From the NCBI GenBank assembly GCA_964568885.1, contig CAZMSF010000010.1, positions 1 through 40,699 of the forward strand: a stretch of 40,699 nucleotides of DNA. The letters run 5' to 3'. Made by a program: the position numbers and the translations under genes. A model generated the notes under the pieces. That model had not been told where the DNA came from. It saw only the letters and a list, made by a program, of their open reading frames with translations, and ran no database searches. The DNA comes from JAUSNA01 sp964568885. Its GTDB lineage: Bacteria; Patescibacteriota; Microgenomatia; Levybacterales; GWA1-39-11. Each line of letters starts with the position of its first letter. The first letter of the stretch is position 1. This document shows, piece after piece, positions 8,765-17,001 of this stretch.

Positions 8765-9852
8765 TCAACCTGAATAGGCATAATAACGTGAGAAAAATCT
8801 TTTTCGCTTGTCATAAATACGGCAGGCTCGGTCGGTGAATTAAGACCCAAAGTTAACTCGGCTGCGGTTTGATTTTTTAAAACATCGAGAAGATACCGGA
8901 TATTAAATGCTATCTTGTTGTCCCCTCCTGTTTTTGTGCACTCAACAATAATTTCCCCCTCCCCGACACCTTGGGTACGGGTAGTAATCTTCATTCTTCC
9001 ACCCGAAATCTCAAGATTTGCGATATTACTGCTCTCTTTTGCAAAAATTGACGCCAGCCTGGTGTTCTGCAGCAACTCATCCCTGTCAAAAACGACAGTC
9101 GTTGCAAACTCATTAGGCAAAACCCTCTCATAGTCGGGAAATGCCCCCTCAATCATCCTGCCGACAATAATAGCCTCTCCCATTTCCAAAATTACCTGAT
9201 TCTCCGTTTTATTCACATACAAAACAATGCCCCCTTCGGTCTTAAGGGCAATAGCCTCGTTGATAAGACCGACCGGCACAATGAGATTCCCGCGTTCTCC
9301 CATTTTTCTTCCAACTTTCCTGACAGACATCCGATATCCATCTGTCGATACGAAATTTGTGTAGTTACTTTTTCCATCAACATACACCCCTCCAAGCTGT
9401 GGACGGGCCTCCTCAAGAGAAACGGAAAAAGTGAGGCAGGAAAAAATGTCAAGAAACTCCTTGCGGGTAAACACATCCACCTCCACCCCTTTTTCTTTAA
9501 AGAGCTGAGGGAATTCGTCTTTCGAAATAGTATTGAAAGAAATTTTGCTGCCCCTACATATGACAGTTAAAACATCTTTGTTGAGGGTAATTTCTATCTT
9601 GTCTTTTGGGAGAGAAGAAATGGTTTCCAAAAATTCCTTACCAGGAATGGTCACAGCTCCCTCTTCCTCAATTTTAGCTGAAATCTTTACCTGAACGCCC
9701 ATCTCCAAATCGGTAGCTTTTATAAAAAATCCTTCCTTTGTTGCCTCAAGGAGTATGTTTGAAAGTATGGGGAGTTGGGAGTGGGAAGGAAGAATTTTGC
9801 TTACGAGTGGAATAAATGATGAAATATTTTCCGGAAGTAATTGTACTTTCAT
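8761..9852 (-). CDS. dnaN: DNA polymerase III beta subunit (sliding clamp)
   Basis: 363 residues from ATG at 9852-9850 (MKVQLLPENISSFIPLVSKI). A longer in-frame start at 9900 adds a non-conserved hydrophobic lead and is rejected. The three-domain clamp pattern is clear: early LPILSNILLEAT, central FVSTDGYRMSVRKV, and the C-terminal TSEKDFSHVIMPIQ, with the usual clamp ending (the ...MP(I/M)...) at the C-terminus. The ring-shaped dimer tethers the replicative polymerase. It follows dnaA on the same strand with the probable origin between them, the classical bacterial order. Confidence 0.95.
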   Translation of the reverse strand: MKVQLLPENISSFIPLVSKILPSHSQLPILSNILLEATKEGFFIKATDLEMGVQVKISAKIEEEGAVTIPGKEFLETISSLPKDKIEITLNKDVLTVICRGSKISFNTISKDEFPQLFKEKGVEVDVFTRKEFLDIFSCLTFSVSLEEARPQLGGVYVDGKSNYTNFVSTDGYRMSVRKVGRKMGERGNLIVPVGLINEAIALKTEGGIVLYVNKTENQVILEMGEAIIVGRMIEGAFPDYERVLPNEFATTVVFDRDELLQNTRLASIFAKESSNIANLEISGGRMKITTRTQGVGEGEIIVECTKTGGDNKIAFNIRYLLDVLKNQTAAELTLGLNSPTEPAVFMTSEKDFSHVIMPIQVD

Positions 9853-10060
9853 ATTAAATAGTAGCAGTAGTAGTATAGGTGGATAAGTGTATAAAAGCAA
9901 ACGCCTGTGCGTAAATAATTGTGGATAACCCTATGACAACTTTGTGGATAATTTGTGCATAGTTGTTGCTTTTTATTTAAGCGCGGGATAACCCCAAAAA
10001 CCCCTTATTATTACCCACTTCTTGTCCACAAAAAAAGATTTGGGTTATCCACATTTTTTA
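9853..10060 (-). other. Probable replication origin (oriC) between dnaA and dnaN
   Basis: The dnaA-dnaN spacer holds five 9-mers matching the DnaA box TTATCCACA: 9878-9886 (minus, one mismatch), 9920-9928 (minus, perfect), 9943-9951 (minus, perfect), 10022-10030 (plus, TTGTCCACA) and 10045-10053 (plus, perfect). The two groups face each other across an AT-rich stretch at about 9952-10020 that could serve as the unwinding region. A further perfect box is upstream of dnaA at 11471-11479. Box density and location support an origin; GC-skew could not be measured over a whole genome. Confidence 0.7.
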
Positions 10061-11383
10061 TTACACCTCTTGAAGCATTGATTTAATAGCGTTGACTTCT
10101 TGTTGTAATTGAGGGTTTAACTCTTTAAGCTCTCTAATTTTCTCAACCCCATGCATAATGGTAGTGTGATCGCGCCCGCCCAGGAGGTTCCCGATTTCAA
10201 CGAGAGTAATTTTCAGGTCTTCTTTGAGAAGATACATGCAAATTTGCCGAGGTTTTACAAAAAGCGCGTCTCGACGGGCCCCTCTCAATTGCGTCGGCTT
10301 CACATTGTAGAAATCGCAAACCGTGCGCAAAACATCATCGGGATGAATCGACGGCCTCTCTTCTCGGGCGTTACCCAATGCTTTGTCTATTATTCTTTCG
10401 GTTATTTCGCCCGCTCCCTCCATAGACAGGAAAGTGATAAGTTTTAGGAGGAATCCTTCCAATGCCCGGGGTTCTGTAATTTTTTCAGCCACCCTTTTTG
10501 CCAAATCGGGCGTGAGTTCGAGGTTATGCTTCCTGCTTTTTATTAAGAGTATTGCCGTTCTTAGTTCGAAATCGGGAGGTTCAATGTCTATCGTCAGTCC
10601 GGACTCAAATCGGGAGGCAAGTCTGGCTTCTATTTTTTTTATTTCATGCGGAGGTCTGTCGGAGGAAAAAATTACTTGTCCGTGGTTATCGATAAGGGTA
10701 TTAAACGTGTGAAACAATTCCTCTTGAATTTTTTCTTTACCGCTTAAGAACTGAATATCGTCAAGAAGTAAAAGATCTGTGTTCCGGAATTTTCGGCGTA
10801 ATTTTGAAGTGCTTTTTGTTTGTATTGCCTCGACCATCTCGTTTGTGAATTCTTCGGTCGTAAGGTATGACACCTTCGCATCGGGGTTTTTTTCAAAAAC
10901 CGTATTTGCAATAGCATGCATAAGATGTGTTTTTCCTACCCCCACGCTTCCATATAAAAAGAGGGGGTTGTATTTCCCTCCGGGGTCTGTGGCAACCGCA
11001 TATGCGGCGGTGTATGCGAGTTGGTTGCTGTCGGAAACGGCAAAAGTGTCAAAAGTATAATCTTCCCGTATCCGCGGAAGCCGTTTTGCTGCAACAGGGG
11101 TTTCGGAAAAAAGGGGTCCGCTGTCTTTTTTTACACTCTCCTCGACTCGTTTGATGGTAAAAATCAGGCTTACGTTGTCTCCTGTTTTTTTGTCAAGAAC
11201 ATTTTTGATAAGGGAGTAATAATTTTTTTCAAGAAGGTCGGCGGTCATTGGGTTGGGGGCGGCAATTGTGGCGACAGAGTTTTCAAGGGTCAACAAATGG
11301 GTGGCCTTAAAAAAGGCAATGAAGCGAGGTTGGGACACCTCCACCTGAATTTCAGACAATGTTTGCTTCCAGAGCTCATCCAT
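10061..11383 (-). CDS. dnaA: Chromosomal replication initiator DnaA
   Basis: 440 residues, full length. The N-terminal DnaB-interacting domain (about 1-75) and a short linker precede the AAA+ core with Walker A GSVGVGKTH (145-153) and Walker B LLLLDDIQFL (204-213). The C-terminal domain IV helix-turn-helix carries the signature RDHTTIMHGVEKI near residue 405, which reads DnaA boxes. Such boxes lie both downstream (toward dnaN) and inside the gene's own promoter at 11462-11490, so the protein probably represses itself. The start is the ATG at 11383-11381. Confidence 0.96.
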   Translation of the reverse strand: MDELWKQTLSEIQVEVSQPRFIAFFKATHLLTLENSVATIAAPNPMTADLLEKNYYSLIKNVLDKKTGDNVSLIFTIKRVEESVKKDSGPLFSETPVAAKRLPRIREDYTFDTFAVSDSNQLAYTAAYAVATDPGGKYNPLFLYGSVGVGKTHLMHAIANTVFEKNPDAKVSYLTTEEFTNEMVEAIQTKSTSKLRRKFRNTDLLLLDDIQFLSGKEKIQEELFHTFNTLIDNHGQVIFSSDRPPHEIKKIEARLASRFESGLTIDIEPPDFELRTAILLIKSRKHNLELTPDLAKRVAEKITEPRALEGFLLKLITFLSMEGAGEITERIIDKALGNAREERPSIHPDDVLRTVCDFYNVKPTQLRGARRDALFVKPRQICMYLLKEDLKITLVEIGNLLGGRDHTTIMHGVEKIRELKELNPQLQQEVNAIKSMLQEV

Positions 11384-11461
11384 AATTAAAAAGTGCGCTG
11401 ACTGGGGCTTCGGGCCGCGAGCAGAGGGCTTTCAGTAAGACCGCTTCGTGTTTGGATACCC

Positions 11462-11490
11462 AGTATGAAATGTGGATAACTCCTTGTCAA
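11462..11490 (-). promoter_or_regulatory. dnaA promoter with DnaA box in the spacer
   Basis: On the minus strand TTGACA (plus 11485-11490, perfect -35) is followed after exactly 17 nt by CATACT (plus 11462-11467, 5/6 to the -10). A perfect DnaA box, TTATCCACA (plus 11471-11479), lies inside the spacer, so DnaA binding would block RNA polymerase. The leader to the start codon at 11383 is about 70 nt and rather GC-rich. Confidence 0.75.
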
Positions 11491-11522
11491 GAGGCCAATT
11501 TAATATGGGACAACTCTGCGGC

Positions 11523-12509
11523 CTATCCGGTTAAGTCGTCGAAGTTTTTTGCCAGAAGAACGAGGAGAGAAATAAAGGGAACAGACAACAGTGCGCCCGG
11601 AATTCCAAGCAGCCGGTCTCCCACAATAACACCGATAATAACAATGACAGGATTAAGCCCCACAGCTCTTTGCATAATGCGGGGTACGAGGAGGTGGTTT
11701 TCAATCATCTGTATGACGATATATGCCGCCACGATAATAAAAGCCATATTGGGGGATATGGTGAGCGCCACAACAACGGCGGGTACAGCAGAAATAATTG
11801 GTCCAATGGTGGGAACTATTTCAAAAAGCCCTGCCAATACGGCAAGGGGAAGCGCAAACGGCATGCCAAGCACGGTGAGGGTTGCCCACGTAAGAAGAGC
11901 AATGGAGACAGATAGTAGGAATTGTCCCTGAAGCCAGGCTCCCAACTTGTCGTTTATTTGCTCGATGACGTTGATGGCTTTTTCCCTGCTTTTTGTCGTA
12001 AAGAGATTTGCTACCCCGCTCTTCGCTTTTTCGTATGAGAGAAGAAGATAAAAGCTTATGGCAATAGTTGTGACGAGCGCAAAGAACCCACCAAAGACCC
12101 CGCCCGCGAGGGCAAAAGCGTTTTGTCCCAGCTGTTGCGGGGTAAACACTTGGCCCAACTCTTTTGCGTCAAGCTGCATGCCGATTGCGCCTGCCGCTTG
12201 GTGAAGGTATTGGGGAAAACTTTTGGTGAGCTGTTGGATTTGCGCTGCCAAAAAAGGAACAAGGGGAGCTATGAGAAGAACAAATAAGAGAAGTGTCGTA
12301 AAAAACGTAATTAAAACGGCAAGGGTTCGGGGAATGCCCTTTTTTTTCAGGTATTCAACCACCGGCGTAAGCGCTGCTACTATTATGTATGCGATAAATA
12401 CAATAAGAAGAATCTCTTTCAGCTGATAAAGCAGCACAAGCCCTGCCAAAAAGAGAATTCCGACGACAAATTGGTTTTTTGCAAGATACGAAAGGAGTGT
12501 TTTTATCAT
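11523..12509 (-). CDS. AI-2E family membrane transporter
   Basis: 328 residues with about seven membrane segments and the family pattern: paired N-terminal segments, PVVEYLKKKGIPRTLAVLIT, a central amphipathic domain, then LTVLGMPFALPLAVLAGLFE and VPTIGPIISAVPA, and a C-terminal LGIPGALLSVPF motif. Members include the E. coli TqsA/YdiK type and Na+/H+ antiporters; substrates differ and none can be assigned here. Divergent from msrA across a 64-nt spacer. The final residues (NFDDLTG) end upstream of the dnaA promoter, so it reads toward dnaA on the same strand. Confidence 0.85.
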   Translation of the reverse strand: MIKTLLSYLAKNQFVVGILFLAGLVLLYQLKEILLIVFIAYIIVAALTPVVEYLKKKGIPRTLAVLITFFTTLLLFVLLIAPLVPFLAAQIQQLTKSFPQYLHQAAGAIGMQLDAKELGQVFTPQQLGQNAFALAGGVFGGFFALVTTIAISFYLLLSYEKAKSGVANLFTTKSREKAINVIEQINDKLGAWLQGQFLLSVSIALLTWATLTVLGMPFALPLAVLAGLFEIVPTIGPIISAVPAVVVALTISPNMAFIIVAAYIVIQMIENHLLVPRIMQRAVGLNPVIVIIGVIVGDRLLGIPGALLSVPFISLLVLLAKNFDDLTG

Positions 12510-12554
12510 GCGCTGAGCCTATTGTAGCGTATAGGAGGCGAATTTCCTACCCTT

Positions 12555-12568
12555 ACAGTGTATACTGT
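12555..12568 (+). promoter_or_regulatory. msrA -10 inside a small inverted repeat
   Basis: ACAGT (12555-12559) and ACTGT (12564-12568) form an inverted repeat around GTAT. The -10-like TATACT at 12561-12566 sits in it. The start codon is at 12574, so a transcript starting about 7 nt after the -10 would be almost or fully leaderless. No good -35 is seen. The repeat may be an operator. Confidence 0.4.
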
Positions 12569-12573
12569 GTTGT

Positions 12574-13131
12574 ATGAGTTCTCCTTTCGAAACAGCAACT
12601 CTGGCCGGCGGGTGCTTTTGGTGCACCGAGGCAATATTTAAGAGGTTAAAAGGGGTTGAAGATGTTGTTTCCGGCTACTCGGGCGGGGTTCGGGAAAACC
12701 CCAGTTATGAGCAGGTCTCATCGGAGGCAACCGGCCACGCAGAGGCAATACAGGTTGAATTTGACCCTCATATTATCTCTTTTGAAAAAATTCTTGAAAT
12801 TTTTTTTCACCTTCATGACCCCACGACCCTTAACCGTCAGGGAAATGATGTTGGCTCGCAGTACCGCTCTGTTGTTTTTTATCACAACGAGAAGCAAAAA
12901 GAAGAGGCATTAAGAGTAAGAGATGCCATAGCGGAAGAAGGCACATATAAAAACCCTATTGTTACCGAAATAGTGCCGTTTGAAGCTTTTTATACGGCCG
13001 AGGAATATCACCAGAATTACTATGACAATAATAAAAACCAAGGGTACTGTTCATACGTTATAGGCCCTAAAATTCACAAGCTGTTGAGGGAGTATTCCAA
13101 AGAGGTGAAAGAGGAATATAGGGCCGAATGA
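12574..13131 (+). CDS. msrA: Peptide methionine sulfoxide reductase MsrA
   Basis: 185 residues with the family motif GGCFWCTEA at residues 12-20 (catalytic Cys14) and the conserved core GYSGG and YHQNYYDNN. A Cys near the C-terminus (GYCSYV) is a likely resolving residue. The enzyme repairs S-methionine sulfoxide using thioredoxin. There is no fused MsrB. Its closeness to the cyo oxidase genes fits life with oxygen exposure, but the genes are not one operon: msrA is on the plus strand and the next two genes are on the minus strand. Confidence 0.95.
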   Translation: MSSPFETATLAGGCFWCTEAIFKRLKGVEDVVSGYSGGVRENPSYEQVSSEATGHAEAIQVEFDPHIISFEKILEIFFHLHDPTTLNRQGNDVGSQYRSVVFYHNEKQKEEALRVRDAIAEEGTYKNPIVTEIVPFEAFYTAEEYHQNYYDNNKNQGYCSYVIGPKIHKLLREYSKEVKEEYRAE

Positions 13132-13139
13132 CGCTTTCT

Positions 13140-13496
13140 CTAATTGGTATGCTCTTCAATTTTTTGAATCAACTCCTCCATTTCAAAAGGTTTTTCAATA
13201 AAGTCGCTTGCCCCCGCTTCAATTGTCGTGTCTTTTATTTCCCTGCTGGCAGAGAACATGATGATAGGAATACGCTTCGTGTCGGTTCTTTTTTTAAGAC
13301 TCCTGCAAACGTCGCGTCCGTCATTTCCCGACAGCCATACGTCGAGAAGCATCAGGTCCGGTAGGTTGTCTTTTAGTTGGAGGACTTGTTGGGCATCCCC
13401 CAGAGAGCTTACGTCATAACCATACTCAGTCAGCATAAAAACAACAACATCGGCAATTGCCGGATCGTCATCAACAACCAGTATCCTTTTTGTCAT
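13140..13496 (-). CDS. Stand-alone response regulator receiver domain
   Basis: 118 residues made only of a CheY-like receiver: acidic pocket VVDDDP (8-12), phospho-acceptor Asp52 in LLLDVWLSG, Ser in FSAS and Lys in EKPF. No output domain is present, so it acts by protein contact or passes phosphate on. It lies 54 nt downstream of the histidine kinase gene on the same strand and is the likely partner. Confidence 0.9.
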   Translation of the reverse strand: MTKRILVVDDDPAIADVVVFMLTEYGYDVSSLGDAQQVLQLKDNLPDLMLLDVWLSGNDGRDVCRSLKKRTDTKRIPIIMFSASREIKDTTIEAGASDFIEKPFEMEELIQKIEEHTN

Positions 13497-13550
13497 AACA
13501 GAAAATATTTTAAAGCTTATTTGGTAAGAATTGGGAAAGAATTACCCTTT

Positions 13551-16001
13551 TTATTGTATGGGGAGCCTAAAACAGAAGGTTGAACCCCTACCGGGCACGC
13601 TTTCCACCCAAATAGTTCCTCCAAGCCTCTTTATTATCTCGCTTGAGACATACAGTCCGAGTCCAAGGCCGGGAAATGTATTTTCGCCCTGCCTGCTTGC
13701 GCGGAAAAAACGTTCAAAAACTTTTTCCTGCTTTTCTTTTTCTATTCCAATACCGAAATCTTGCACGCAGAGCTGAACCATTTTTCCGTCGCTTGAAAGT
13801 TTGACAAGAACTTTCTCTTCTCCCGGCGAGTATTTTGTCGCATTTGTAACGAGGTTTGTGATTACTTGTCCAACCCTCTCGCGGTCTGCATAAATCGTTT
13901 TCCCCGTAGTTCCTTTTCTGATGATGCTATGCCTCTCCGTTATTCTTTGAAGCTCCTCAATGAGTTCATCTACCAAAACATCGAAATCGAAATGTGCCTG
14001 ATTGTACTGCATTTTTCCTGCCGAGATTTTTGTCACATCCAAAAGGTCTTCGATGAGGCTTGTCAATTTGTTAATTTGTGCATCCAGTTTTGCAAGCAGA
14101 TCTGCTGCTTGGGAATTGCCCTCTTTGGAAAAACGGAGGCGCAACACCTGCGCGAACGATTTAATGCTTGTGACGGGGGTTTTGAGTTCGTGAGACGCAA
14201 CACCGATAAACTCATCCTTCTGTTTTTCCAATTGTTTTCGCCGCTCGATTTCTTCCTGCGCCTGCTTGTAGAGGTTGGCGTTTTCAATTGCAAGGGACGC
14301 TCTGGATGAAACCTCCTGGGCCATAGAAAGGTCTGGCGTGTTGTAGCGTCTGCCGGAATCGGTAGCAATAAAAGAAATAGCGCCTATCGTTTTTTTGTGA
14401 AGAACTATTGGTACAATCATGGCAGACACTAACTTGAGTTTTCGTGCGAGCATAAGCTCTTTTCTGTTTTTTGCGGCAGCGATAATCATCTCGTCATTTA
14501 TCTCCGGATATAAAAGCGGCTTCCCGGTTTTTATCACATAAGAGAGTCCTAATTCTCCTTTCATGTCCGGGGGGTTATTTTTTCGATATTCTTTTGCCCA
14601 TATGATTTTTTTTGGGTCCCGGTGCGCAACCGCAACCTGAACAAGGCGTCCGTCCGCTCCCGCCATGTCTATCCCGCACCAATCCGCGATGTGTGGAATT
14701 GCTATGGTCGCGACGCTTCGAAGGGTTGTTTCGTAGTCAAGTGACGATGAAAGAATTCTGTTTGCATCAGAGAGAAACCTTAAGTTTTCCTCGGTTCTTT
14801 TTTGGCGCGTAATGTCTCGTGCAATTTTAGAGGCTCCAATTATTATTCCCTGCTCGTTTTTAATGGGAGAAATTGTAAGAGAAACTTGAATTTTCGACCC
14901 GTTTTTGGCCACCCTTACCGTTTCGTAGTGGTCAATGCTGTGTCCCAGTTTTATTTGCTGTATTATTTTTTCCTCTTCCTCTTTGAGATTTTTCGGGATG
15001 ATAAGGGTAATAGATTCTCCTATTGCCTCGCGCTCTTTGTACCCAAACATCTTCTCCGCCGCCCTATTCCAGCTGGTGATAACACTATTCAAATTTTTGC
15101 TGATTATTGCGTCGTCCGAGAAAGTAACTATCGCCTTGTAATATTTTTCTATCTCGTTAAGTTTTTTTTGTTTTGTAATATCTTTTGAAAAAACAATGAT
15201 TCCATCGGGTGTTGGATAATATGTTGTTTCGTACCATTTGTCTTGGGGCGGATAATGTGCCTCAATTTGTTTTGAGACCCCTTTTCCCAATGTTTCTTTA
15301 ACCACCCGATAAAATGCGGTGTTCTTAGCTCCCGGCGAGACCTCAAGCCACTGTTTCCCTATCACCTCGGCCTTAGACAAGCCGGACTGTTTTTCTGCCG
15401 CCCTGTTGACATAAACATACCGTTCGTTGTTGTCGAGAATATAGATTGCGTCGGTGAATTGTTCGTATATGTTTTCTGTTGTTTTGGAGTACTGTTTGTT
15501 TACCTGCTCTGCTTTTTCGCGTCCGCTGTGTTCTTTTAACTCCTTCTCTTTTCGACCCGTTATGTCTATGGAGATATTCATAACGGTTTCGATTTGACCT
15601 TTTTGGTCCCTTTCAAAAACTATCCCGTCCGTCTTAACCCACCTCCATGAGCCATTCTTATGTTTTATCCGGTATTCGAAATCTACGATTTTGTGGGCTT
15701 CCTTGTTTTTATTTGCTTTTGAGAGAGCCGCCGCGTTCTTTTTCATAAGCGGACCGAGGTCATCGGGGTGCACGAGAGAAGTAATGAAAGGCAATCCTTT
15801 TTTATACCATTCGGCTTTGCTGTATCCGAGCATCCTTTTAAGGGTATCGTTTATGTAGAGATAGCTGCCGGTGTGGATGTTGTAAATACAAACAAGGCCC
15901 GGAATCGTTTCGAGCACTTTTTCTGTGAATGTAAGCTCTTGCGGCGAGCGCATGGGTATAGCAGGATGATAACTGTTCTTCTCTACTGCTAATAATTTCA
16001 T
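13551..16001 (-). CDS. Soluble sensor histidine kinase with PAS-PAS-PAS-GAF input
   Basis: 816 residues with no membrane segment, so the signal is cytoplasmic. Three PAS regions (about 20-155, 165-285, 285-410; the first and third end in PAC-type DITGR/DITRQ segments) are followed by a GAF domain (about 420-570), a HisKA region with SHELKTP (His near 603), and an HATPase domain with N-box NLVTNATKYSP and G boxes DFGIGI and GLGLGLY. PAS and GAF domains often bind heme, flavin or small ligands, so a redox or oxygen role is possible given the divergent cyo operon 127 nt away; this is inference. Probably co-transcribed with the receiver gene downstream. Confidence 0.92.
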   Translation of the reverse strand: MKLLAVEKNSYHPAIPMRSPQELTFTEKVLETIPGLVCIYNIHTGSYLYINDTLKRMLGYSKAEWYKKGLPFITSLVHPDDLGPLMKKNAAALSKANKNKEAHKIVDFEYRIKHKNGSWRWVKTDGIVFERDQKGQIETVMNISIDITGRKEKELKEHSGREKAEQVNKQYSKTTENIYEQFTDAIYILDNNERYVYVNRAAEKQSGLSKAEVIGKQWLEVSPGAKNTAFYRVVKETLGKGVSKQIEAHYPPQDKWYETTYYPTPDGIIVFSKDITKQKKLNEIEKYYKAIVTFSDDAIISKNLNSVITSWNRAAEKMFGYKEREAIGESITLIIPKNLKEEEEKIIQQIKLGHSIDHYETVRVAKNGSKIQVSLTISPIKNEQGIIIGASKIARDITRQKRTEENLRFLSDANRILSSSLDYETTLRSVATIAIPHIADWCGIDMAGADGRLVQVAVAHRDPKKIIWAKEYRKNNPPDMKGELGLSYVIKTGKPLLYPEINDEMIIAAAKNRKELMLARKLKLVSAMIVPIVLHKKTIGAISFIATDSGRRYNTPDLSMAQEVSSRASLAIENANLYKQAQEEIERRKQLEKQKDEFIGVASHELKTPVTSIKSFAQVLRLRFSKEGNSQAADLLAKLDAQINKLTSLIEDLLDVTKISAGKMQYNQAHFDFDVLVDELIEELQRITERHSIIRKGTTGKTIYADRERVGQVITNLVTNATKYSPGEEKVLVKLSSDGKMVQLCVQDFGIGIEKEKQEKVFERFFRASRQGENTFPGLGLGLYVSSEIIKRLGGTIWVESVPGRGSTFCFRLPIQ

Positions 16002-16107
16002 CGAGAATGGGAATATGTTAGCACACTTTTGTAAAGCACAGGTAAGAAAATGTAGCCTCAGGCATGAGGTTTGTCAGTAATCCCTTTATGTTGTCGGTTG
16101 TAATTCC

Positions 16108-16116
16108 TGGTATTAT
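16108..16116 (+). promoter_or_regulatory. Extended -10 promoter of the cyo operon
   Basis: TGGTATTAT (16108-16116) is an extended -10 (TGn plus a 5/6 -10). The cyoA start is at 16128, giving a leader of only about 5 nt. A small hairpin (CCTCA/TGAGG, 16056-16069) lies upstream in the divergent spacer. Confidence 0.45.
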
Positions 16117-16127
16117 TAAATTGGCGT

Positions 16128-16994
16128 ATGAAAAAAGTTGAGATATTTTTCCCCATCATTGTCCTTTTGGCGCTATTTCTTTTTCTGGTGATATATTCAA
16201 GAGAGCGTCTCGTTTTGCTCTTTCCGGCAGGAACAATAGCGCGTCAACAAGGAAGTCTTATTGTGACGGTGGTTTTGTTGGCGCTTTCTATTATCGTGCC
16301 GGTCGTTATTGCGTTGTTTGTTGTTGCCCTAAAGTACCGTTCCGGTAAAAAAGACAGGGAACATAGCGATGCTTACAAAAAGATAAAAGGGATAGAATTG
16401 TTCTGGTGGATTGCCCCCTCCGCTATCATTCTGATAATAGCGGTAATTACATGGAATAAAACGCACGCGCTCGATCCGTATAACTCACTTGAATCCAATG
16501 ACGCTCCCGTAAGAGTTCAGGTTGTAGCTCTCCAATGGAAATGGTTATTCCTTTATCCCGAATATAATGTTGCCTCCGTTAATTATTTACAGCTTCCCGA
16601 AAATACACCGGTTAATTTTGAGTTGACTTCTGATGGTCCCATGAACTCTTTTTGGATTCCCGCTCTCTCTGGGCAAATATACGCCATGAGCGGCATGAGC
16701 ACAAAGCTACATGTAGAGGCAAATAGGCAGGGAGAATTTGACGGCTTAGCAGCGGAGATTAATGGGCGTGGATTTTCAGGTATGAAGTTTGTGGCGCACG
16801 TTGGCACGAGGGGAGATTTTGAAAAGTGGCTGGGCGCTATCAAGAGCGAGAGGGTTCTTGATATGTACGAATATGAAAAACTGGCGTCTCCCAGCGAAAA
16901 CACTCCGGTCACACTTTACGGGTCATATGACAAGGACCTTTATAATAAGATAATGAAGAAATATCAGCAGCCGATGAGTATAGAAAGAGAATAA
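16128..16994 (+). CDS. cyoA: Quinol oxidase subunit II (CyoA-like)
   Basis: 288 residues with two N-terminal membrane segments (about 4-24 and 42-68), a third hydrophobic stretch at about 92-110, and a C-terminal cupredoxin domain. The region MNSFWIPALSGQIYAMSGM followed by NGRGFSGMKF aligns closely with E. coli CyoA. There are no cysteines where cytochrome c oxidases carry the CuA ligands, so this is the quinol-oxidising type. It is first in a cyoABCDE operon; the next start is 7 nt after its stop. Confidence 0.93.
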   Translation: MKKVEIFFPIIVLLALFLFLVIYSRERLVLLFPAGTIARQQGSLIVTVVLLALSIIVPVVIALFVVALKYRSGKKDREHSDAYKKIKGIELFWWIAPSAIILIIAVITWNKTHALDPYNSLESNDAPVRVQVVALQWKWLFLYPEYNVASVNYLQLPENTPVNFELTSDGPMNSFWIPALSGQIYAMSGMSTKLHVEANRQGEFDGLAAEINGRGFSGMKFVAHVGTRGDFEKWLGAIKSERVLDMYEYEKLASPSENTPVTLYGSYDKDLYNKIMKKYQQPMSIERE

Positions 16995-17001
16995 TTACAC
17001 A

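Noticed and set aside
9961..10020. CRISPR-like or tandem repeats near the origin
   Set aside because: Only DnaA boxes recur; spacing and unit length do not fit an array. No CRISPR array was seen anywhere in the window.
14002..15188. Plus-strand frames inside the histidine kinase
   Set aside because: Antisense shadows; the minus-strand frame has clear kinase motifs.
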